Below, piece by piece: positions 13,834-17,981 of a stretch of 17,981 bases of DNA. The stretch comes from an uncultured Bacillota bacterium. GTDB lineage: Bacteria > Bacillota > Clostridia > Oscillospirales > Oscillospiraceae. The stretch spans positions 1 through 17,981 of the forward strand of contig CANDCW010000053.1 in NCBI GenBank assembly GCA_947383275.1. The letters run 5' to 3'. Position 1 is the stretch's first letter, and each line of letters begins with the position of its first letter. Under the pieces are notes generated by a model. It worked only from the letters and a program-made list of their open reading frames with translations. It was not told the origin of the DNA and searched no databases. The position numbers and the translations under genes were made by a program.

Positions 13834-14049
13834 GTGGTGCGTTCCACAGTCCTGAACACCCTGCTTCAGCTGCTGACGGTGGGAGCGCTGCTCCACCTGA
13901 GAACCCTGGGGCCTCCGGAGTGGCTGAGCGGGCTGATGCTCTTCCTGGCCGCGGCCGATTTGATAACCCTCCCCTTTACCTTCGCCGCCCTGTGGCAGCG
14001 GGTACGGGAGATTGAGAAGGGAGAGCTGGATGAAGCGCGGAAATATTAA
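13834..14049 (+). CDS. Second small membrane protein with the same C-terminal tail
   Basis: This reading frame of 71 residues contains two hydrophobic stretches (about 5-22 and 31-53) and ends ALWQRVREIEKGELDEARKY, the third occurrence of this tail in three consecutive genes. No ATG is available; I use the GTG at 13834, with AGGGGG about 11 nt upstream, while GTG at 13837 is equally possible. The frame is open back to a TGA at 13768, so a truncated older start cannot be excluded. It lies 28 nt after the preceding gene, consistent with one operon. Function unknown; probably a paralogue of the previous gene. Confidence 0.72.
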   Translation: MVRSTVLNTLLQLLTVGALLHLRTLGPPEWLSGLMLFLAAADLITLPFTFAALWQRVREIEKGELDEARKY

Positions 14050-14162
14050 AGAAAAGCGCCGCCCTGATGGTTCCCGCCCTGTGGGCGCTGAAAAAACGGT
14101 TCCAGGAGCTGGACGCTCTGGAAGATACATATTCTGTAACATTGCATAAGGAGGAAAATAAT

Positions 14163-14474
14163 ATGCTGCTGGTAAACATCGACTACATCCCCGGGAAGGA
14201 ATTTGAGGTGCTGGGCATGGCCAAGGGCACCGTGGTCCAGTCCAAGAACTTCGGCAAGGACTTTATGGCCGGCATGAAGACCCTGGTGGGCGGCGAGATC
14301 ACCGGCTACACCGAGATGCTCAACGAGGCCCGTCAGATCGCCGTCAAGCGCATGGTGGACGAGGCCGAGGGTATGGGGGCCGACGCGGTGGTCAATATCC
14401 GCTACGGCTCCTCCGCCGTGATGCAGGGGGCCGCGGAGGTCATTGCCTACGGCACAGCGGTGCGGTTCAAATAA
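14163..14474 (+). CDS. YbjQ/UPF0145 family protein
   Basis: The 103-residue protein has the compact YbjQ fold signatures: an N-terminal strand (VNIDYIPGKEFEVLGMAKGT), a middle helix region (DFMAGMKTLVGGEITGYTEML, with basic IAVKRM) and the C-terminal ADAVVNIRYGSSAVMQGAAEVIAYGTAVRF. The family is widespread and sometimes annotated as heavy-metal-binding, but its role is not established. The ATG at 14163 has AAGGAGG about 8 nt upstream. The frame is open back to an ATG at 14067, but that extension lacks the family fold and a ribosome site. It follows the two small membrane proteins by about 110 nt with no clear terminator between them, so it may be the last gene of that operon. Confidence 0.88.
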   Translation: MLLVNIDYIPGKEFEVLGMAKGTVVQSKNFGKDFMAGMKTLVGGEITGYTEMLNEARQIAVKRMVDEAEGMGADAVVNIRYGSSAVMQGAAEVIAYGTAVRFK

Positions 14475-14485
14475 ACCCGACATGC

Positions 14486-14516
14486 TAAGAGCTCCGGCCA
14501 GCGGCCGGAGCTCTTA
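14486..14516. terminator. Bidirectional hairpin between ybjQ-type and XRE genes
   Basis: A perfect 14-bp stem (14486-14499 with 14503-14516) closes a 3-nt loop. It overlaps the stop codon of the convergent XRE gene. U-rich tails are weak on both sides, but the GC-rich stem and position support shared termination. Confidence 0.7.
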
Positions 14517-14753
14517 CTGCTTTCTTGAATAAGGGGTCGGATCGTCCGTCAGGCCCACCAGATAGTCGATGGAGACCTTGTAAAATTCCGCGATTCTCAT
14601 GATGATGGACAGCTTTGGCTCCTGCCTGCCCGTTTCATAGTTCTGATAAGCGTGTTCTGTTATATCGCAGTAGATAGAAACATCCCTTTGTGTATAATTG
14701 CCGTTCTTCCTGCAATCACGCAAACGTTCAGATAATATTTCCCTCATTCTCAT
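14514..14753 (-). CDS. Small XRE-family HTH regulator
   Basis: At about 79 residues this is a single helix-turn-helix domain: LSERLRDCRKNGNYTQRDVS, IYCDITEHAYQNYETGRQEP, then IIMRIAEFYKVSIDYLVGLTD, which is the standard end of a cro/C1-type domain. The short C-terminal PTPYSRKQ follows. The start is uncertain: ATG at 14753 is preferred, while GTG 14759, TTG 14756 and ATG 14747 are also in frame, with no strong ribosome site. Its stop codon lies within the shared hairpin. It is divergent from a small hypothetical gene, and a palindrome covers both -10 regions, a typical arrangement for an autoregulating repressor. Confidence 0.85.
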   Translation of the reverse strand: MRMREILSERLRDCRKNGNYTQRDVSIYCDITEHAYQNYETGRQEPKLSIIMRIAEFYKVSIDYLVGLTDDPTPYSRKQ

Positions 14754-14771
14754 CAACACCCATGTTTGTTC

Positions 14772-14799
14772 TTGACTTATTATTATAGGGTGCTATAAT
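14772..14799 (+). promoter_or_regulatory. Divergent promoter region with palindrome over both -10 boxes
   Basis: On the plus strand TTGACT (14772-14777), a 16-nt spacer and TATAAT (14794-14799) drive the small hypothetical gene. ATTATAG (14782-14788) and CTATAAT (14793-14799) form a 7-4-7 perfect palindrome that also gives a minus-strand TATAAT (14782-14787) facing the XRE gene. A minus-strand -35 is not clear. The palindrome is a candidate operator for the XRE protein. Confidence 0.6.
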
Positions 14800-14826
14800 T
14801 AAAAATATCCCAATGAATATTATATA

Positions 14827-15060
14827 ATGATTGGAATGCTGATGATGGAGTCAAAAATTTCCTATACCGTGGAAGATGACCTGATTGCAGGGGTCATCAC
14901 AGCGGCCGTGATGTCGGAAAAGCGCCGGTCCGGGCTGTGGCAGGACATGCTGCGGGCCCTGGACAGGGGCGCGGAAAAAGCAGGCAAAACCGTGGATACG
15001 TTTTTGTTCCAGGCAATGGTGGACCGCCTGCTGGAAGAATTTCATGCAGAAGGAAAATAG
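14827..15060 (+). CDS. Small hypothetical protein
   Basis: I do not recognise this protein of up to 77 residues. It is charged and mostly helical in appearance: an acidic segment YTVEDDLIAGVITAAVM, a basic EKRRSG, and amphipathic helices LWQDMLRALDRGAEKAG and FLFQAMVDRLLEEFHAEGK. No signal peptide or membrane helix is visible. ATGs at 14827, 14836, 14842 and 14845 are all in frame without a good ribosome site, so the start is uncertain. A consensus promoter ends 27 nt before the first ATG and a terminator follows the stop, which supports a real gene. It is divergent from the XRE regulator and probably controlled by it. Confidence 0.6.
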   Translation: MIGMLMMESKISYTVEDDLIAGVITAAVMSEKRRSGLWQDMLRALDRGAEKAGKTVDTFLFQAMVDRLLEEFHAEGK

Positions 15061-15061
15061 G

Positions 15062-15087
15062 GACTGCCCGCTGGAATGTGGGCAGTC
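15062..15087. terminator. Hairpin between convergent small gene and DUF1846 gene
   Basis: GACTGCCC (15062-15069) pairs with GGGCAGTC (15080-15087) around a 10-nt loop. It starts right after one stop codon and lies 12 nt past the other. The plus-strand tail TCTGTTGATTTT and the minus-strand tail CCTATTTTC are both fairly U-rich, so it may serve both genes. Confidence 0.75.
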
Positions 15088-15098
15088 TCTGTTGATTT

Positions 15099-16580
15099 TC
15101 ACCGGTGGTACAGCTGGTTGGTCTGGTATTTCGGCTCGCAGGTGAGCTGGATGCCCAGCTTTTTGTAGGTGTTGGCGTCCGCCGGAGAGAGAATCACCGA
15201 ACAGTGGGCCTGACAGCCCTTGAGGGCGGCCAGCTGCTCCAGGGCTTTGGCGGCCTTGGGCTCCTGATTGGCGGAGGAGGCCAGGGCAATGAGCACCTCG
15301 TCGCTGTGCAGGCGGGGGTTGGCGGAGCCCAAATATTTCACCTTGACGGTCTGAATCGGCTCAATGGCGGACTGGGCAATGAGGTGGACGCCGTGCCCGC
15401 CGGCTCCGGACAGCGCCTTCAGGGCATTGAGCAGCGCGGCGGCGGAGCAGCCCATAAGCTCGGAGGTTTTTCCGCTGACCAGCGCGCCGCCGGCAAGCTG
15501 AATCACCATGGCAGGTTCGCCGGTGGCTTCGGCCAAGCCGTTGGCACGGGCCGCGACCGGGCGGATTTCCGTTGTAATCCCGGCCTGCTGCATCAGCAGC
15601 TCCAGCTTGTACACGGCGGAATCGGTCCCCTTGCCCTGGCGGCGCTCGCACAGGGCGTCGTAGTACCGGCGGACAATCTCCTGCATGGCGGCCTGGCGGC
15701 AGGCGCCGTCGTCAACAATACAGTTTCCGGCCATGTTGACGCCCATGTCGGTGGGGGACTGATAGGGGCAGGAACCGGTGATCCGTTCAAAAATCGCGGC
15801 CAGAACCGGAAAAACCTCCACGTCCCGGTTGTAGTTGACGGTGGTCTCGCCGTAGGCCTGAAGGTGGAAGGGGTCGATCATGTTCACGTCGTCCAGGTCG
15901 GCGGTGGCGGCCTCGTAGGCCAGGTTGACCGGGTGCTTTAACGGCAAATTCCAGATGGGGAAGGTCTCAAACTTGGCGTAGCCGGCCACCACGTCCCGCT
16001 TGTGTTCGTGGTAGAGCTGGGAGAGGCAGGTGGCCATCTTGCCGCTGCCCGGACCGGGGGCGGTAACCACCACTAGGGGATGGGAGGTCTCAATGTACTC
16101 GTTCCTCCCAAACCCCTCGTCGCTAACGATTTTCCCGATGTTGTGGGGGTAGCCCTCAATGGGATAGTGGCGGTAGACCTTCAGGCCCAGCTGCTCCAGG
16201 CGGACCTGGAAGGCGTCGGCGGCGGGCTGGCCGGTGAAGCGGGTGACGACCACGCTGCCCACGTACAGCCCGCGGCCCCGGAACTGGTCAATGAGGCGGA
16301 GTACGTCGCTGTCGTAGGTGATACCCAGGTCGCCCCGGACCTTGTTCTTTTCAATGTCGCCGGCGTTGATGGCAATAATGATTTCCGCTTTATCCCTCAG
16401 CTGCTCCAGCATGCGCAGCTTGCTGTCCGGTTCAAAGCCGGGGAGCACCCGGGACGCGTGGTAGTCGTCAAAGAGCTTGCCGCCAAACTCCAGGTACAGC
16501 TTTCCGCCAAATTGGGCGATGCGGTCTTGTATGTGCCGGGATTGGGTCACCAAATATTTTTCATTGTCGAAGCCCGCCAT
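15099..16580 (-). CDS. DUF1846 (UPF0371) family protein
   Basis: At 493 residues this is a full-length DUF1846 protein, recognisable by KYLVTQSRHIQDRIAQFGGK at the N-terminus, FEPDSKLRMLEQLRDKAEII, GITYDSDVLRLIDQFR, the central TAPGPGSGKMATCLSQLYHE and SPTDMGVNMAG. The central GPGSGK (176-181) resembles a nucleotide-binding P-loop in the middle of the protein. The biochemical role of the family is not established as far as I know. The ATG at 16580 has AGAGGAG upstream. It has its own promoter (TTGACG/TAAAAT) and is separated from the upstream yerC gene by a terminator. It is cytosolic: no signal or membrane segment is seen. Confidence 0.88.
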   Translation of the reverse strand: MAGFDNEKYLVTQSRHIQDRIAQFGGKLYLEFGGKLFDDYHASRVLPGFEPDSKLRMLEQLRDKAEIIIAINAGDIEKNKVRGDLGITYDSDVLRLIDQFRGRGLYVGSVVVTRFTGQPAADAFQVRLEQLGLKVYRHYPIEGYPHNIGKIVSDEGFGRNEYIETSHPLVVVTAPGPGSGKMATCLSQLYHEHKRDVVAGYAKFETFPIWNLPLKHPVNLAYEAATADLDDVNMIDPFHLQAYGETTVNYNRDVEVFPVLAAIFERITGSCPYQSPTDMGVNMAGNCIVDDGACRQAAMQEIVRRYYDALCERRQGKGTDSAVYKLELLMQQAGITTEIRPVAARANGLAEATGEPAMVIQLAGGALVSGKTSELMGCSAAALLNALKALSGAGGHGVHLIAQSAIEPIQTVKVKYLGSANPRLHSDEVLIALASSANQEPKAAKALEQLAALKGCQAHCSVILSPADANTYKKLGIQLTCEPKYQTNQLYHR

Positions 16581-16624
16581 TTTCTCGTCTCCTCTTGCAA
16601 TTCTGTCTCAGTAAATAACAAGAT

Positions 16625-16654
16625 ATTTTACATCTTTTGGTGGGATACCGTCAA
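16625..16654 (-). promoter_or_regulatory. Promoter of the DUF1846 gene
   Basis: On the minus strand TTGACG (16649-16654), an 18-nt spacer and TAAAAT (16625-16630), about 45 nt before the start codon. Confidence 0.7.
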
Positions 16655-16693
16655 GGGCGCGGAGAGAAAAAGAGCGCGGCAGTGGGGAAAATG

Positions 16694-16726
16694 GACAAAA
16701 ACAGCGCCCGGAACCACTCCGGGCGC
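16694..16726 (-). terminator. Intrinsic terminator of the racemase-yerC operon
   Basis: GCGCCCGGA (16704-16712) and TCCGGGCGC (16718-16726) form a 9-bp stem with a 5-nt loop. On the minus strand it is followed by TGTTTTTGTCC. Confidence 0.85.
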
Positions 16727-16737
16727 CGCTATGCCGC

Positions 16738-17055
16738 TCACTCCCGCCGCTTGGGGGCGGGGCTCTCCTTCAGGCGCTCCAGTACCATCCGGTAGCCCCC
16801 GGAGCCGTAGCGGAGCTCAGTGTTTACCCGGGTGATGGTAGAACTGCTGGTGGCAATTTCGGCTCGGATCGCCTCGTAGGTCTTCCCGCTGGAGAGCATT
16901 TGCGCTACCTGAAGCCGCTGGGCGAACGCGGCCAGCTCCTGCACGGTGAGGAGGTCGCCGAAGAAACGGTAGCACTCATCCACATCCTGAAGGGACAAAA
17001 TGGCCTGAAACAGCTGGTCAATGGATTCGTTACGGTCATTTCGAATACGAGGCAT
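16738..17055 (-). CDS. YerC/YecD family TrpR-like DNA-binding protein
   Basis: The 105-residue protein is a TrpR-superfamily helical repressor. Helices in DQLFQAILSLQDVDECYRFF are followed by DLLTVQELAAFAQRLQVAQML and a helix-turn-helix GKTYEAIRAEIATSSSTITR with VNTELRYGSGGY. That final segment is the hallmark of the YerC/YecD subgroup. TrpR itself binds tryptophan and represses trp genes; the ligand and targets of the YerC group are not settled. AAGGAGGG lies about 9 nt upstream of the ATG. The gene is 28 nt after the amino-acid racemase-like gene and almost certainly cotranscribed, which suggests, without proving, that it responds to an amino acid handled by that enzyme. Confidence 0.9.
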   Translation of the reverse strand: MPRIRNDRNESIDQLFQAILSLQDVDECYRFFGDLLTVQELAAFAQRLQVAQMLSSGKTYEAIRAEIATSSSTITRVNTELRYGSGGYRMVLERLKESPAPKRRE

Positions 17056-17083
17056 AACAAAATCGCCCTCCTTGCTTAAAGGG

Positions 17084-17866
17084 TTAGAGTTCGGCAGCTA
17101 TAGGGGAGGCTAAGGTAACCGGGCCTCCGATATAGGCGGATGACAGCTTGCCGCCCCGGCGGGTGACAGTGGCCTGAATGACGCCGGCGGGCTGGATGTA
17201 ATTTCGGACAAAGACGCCGTCCGAAGCAGTTTGGCTCTGGGCGGCCGCGGCGGCCAGGGAACCGGAGCCGCAGCTGCCCTCCCACACCAGCGTGCCGGCA
17301 GCGGGCACCTTGACAAGCGGGGTCATGGTGTTTTTAAGGGGGTCCAGAAAAATGACGCCGTAGGCGTCCGGGCCGGGAATATTTCGCAGCAGAGGTTCGA
17401 CGTTATAAAAAAACTCCAGGCTCGGAGGGACATCCTCCACCACGAGGTGGACAATGCCGCCCAGGTCCACGAGAACGCCGGGATGGCCGTCCGCCTGAAC
17501 GTGGACAACGGATCGGGGCAGGGGCATCTGAGCCCGGGCGGCACCGCGGGACAAGTCGGCGTCCACGGCGACCAGACCGCCGCAGCCGCTGACCTCCACC
17601 AGTACTTGGGAAGGGCCGCCCAGCTTCTTGGCTATATACATGCCAAAAGCCCGGGTGGCGTTGCCGCAGAATTCCCCGCCGGCCATTTCTATCCGGCTCT
17701 GCCCGCCCAGGATTGGGGGACAGACAAATCCAACCTGCTCCGCGTCAAGCCCCGGCAGGGACATGAGACGGCCGGCAACGCCCGCCCGGTCCCCAATGGG
17801 GACCGGGTCCAGGACAAAGAGGGTGATATTGCCTGACGGGTCGGCCCGTAAAACGTTTAGCTTCAC
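17084..17866 (-). CDS. DapF-fold amino-acid racemase/epimerase (not a typical diaminopimelate epimerase)
   Basis: The 260-residue protein has the duplicated DapF fold with the two catalytic cysteines of PLP-independent racemases: Cys67 in GGEFCGNATRAFG and Cys199 in WEGSCGSGSLAAAAA. It starts MKLNVLRADPSGNITLFVLD, a hallmark of a side branch distinct from DapF, whose second site usually reads ACGTGA preceded by a substrate-binding Glu-Arg. Here that pair is Trp-Glu-Gly-Ser. Branch members include histidine and other amino-acid racemases such as CntK of metallophore pathways. Deprotonation and reprotonation at C-alpha between the two cysteines is the expected reaction. The start is GTG at 17866, 3 nt after the preceding stop with no good ribosome site, so translation is probably coupled. 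The substrate is not determined. Confidence 0.82.
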   Translation of the reverse strand: MKLNVLRADPSGNITLFVLDPVPIGDRAGVAGRLMSLPGLDAEQVGFVCPPILGGQSRIEMAGGEFCGNATRAFGMYIAKKLGGPSQVLVEVSGCGGLVAVDADLSRGAARAQMPLPRSVVHVQADGHPGVLVDLGGIVHLVVEDVPPSLEFFYNVEPLLRNIPGPDAYGVIFLDPLKNTMTPLVKVPAAGTLVWEGSCGSGSLAAAAAQSQTASDGVFVRNYIQPAGVIQATVTRRGGKLSSAYIGGPVTLASPIAAEL

Positions 17867-17869
17867 AAA

Positions 17870-17981
17870 TTACTGGAAGTCGGGGATGTATTCCTTGACG
17901 ATGTCCAGCAGCTCGCCGCTGCGGATCATCTTCTCCACCTCCAGGATGTCGGGCCAGATCTCCCGGTCGATCTCGTAGAAG
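17870..17981 (-). CDS. 3' end of an unidentified gene (5' part beyond window)
   Basis: One minus-strand frame is open from the right edge to TAA at 17870-17872. Its 36 visible residues, FYEIDREIWPDILEVEK and then MIRSGELLDIVKEYIPDFQ, look like a helical, acidic C-terminus. It ends 3 nt before the racemase GTG, so it is the upstream gene of the same operon. The fragment is too short to name the family. Confidence 0.7.
   Translation of the reverse strand, partial: FYEIDREIWPDILEVEKMIRSGELLDIVKEYIPDFQ

Noticed and set aside
14067..14162. N-terminal extension of the YbjQ protein, or an eroded further copy of the shared tail (ALWALKKRFQELDALED)
   Set aside because: AAGGAGG directly before 14163 fixes the start, and the resemblance to the tail lacks the Gly-Glu and final Tyr, so it is probably chance.
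17084..17866. Annotation as dapF (diaminopimelate epimerase)
   Set aside because: The fold and cysteines match, but the DapF substrate-binding residues before the second cysteine are missing, so the specific name is not supported.

Overview
The window looks like chromosomal DNA of a GC-rich member of the Clostridia (Firmicutes), most likely a gut Oscillospirales relative. This is inference from gene content and signals: a LytR-CpsA-Psr (LCP) cell-wall protein, YerC/YecD, DUF1846, a CIRCE heat-shock operator, strong AGGAGG-type ribosome sites, sigma-A-like promoters with 16-19 bp spacers and many compact intrinsic terminators. I see no phage, insertion sequence, CRISPR array or rRNA.

Layout. 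(1) 1-4349 is a sugar or polyol catabolic locus. Transcribed leftward are a LacI-type regulator, a Gfo/Idh/MocA dehydrogenase and a lipoprotein solute-binding protein that runs off the left edge. Transcribed rightward is a TIM-barrel sugar isomerase/epimerase. Candidate operators sit at both divergent promoters. (2) 4443-4618 is a stand-alone tRNA-Gly(CCC) with its own promoter, followed by an unusually long hairpin. (3) 4639-7921, leftward, holds an LCP ligase and an ECF sigma factor with a membrane-anchored partner. (4) 7989-9083 is an FMN alpha-hydroxyacid oxidase family gene with promoter and terminator. (5) 9118-11176 is htpG (Hsp90) behind a near-textbook promoter overlapped by an extended CIRCE element. 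(6) 11262-12823 holds a two-CBS-domain protein, a decayed XRE regulator on the opposite strand, and the tRNA methyltransferase TrmO. (7) 12843-14516 holds a membrane-tethered MerR regulator behind a 19-bp-spacer promoter, two small two-helix membrane proteins that carry the same C-terminal tail as the regulator, and a YbjQ-family protein. (8) 14514-15087 holds a small XRE regulator and a divergent small hypothetical gene sharing a palindromic promoter. (9) 15099-17981, leftward, holds DUF1846, YerC/YecD, a DapF-fold amino-acid racemase and the 3' end of an unidentified gene.

The best candidate for something undescribed is region 7. A MerR protein with two C-terminal membrane helices is followed by two tiny membrane proteins, and all three end in nearly the same 20-residue cytoplasmic tail. 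This suggests a membrane-associated one-component sensor with modular partners. Second is the cysteine-pair racemase encoded next to a TrpR-like regulator.
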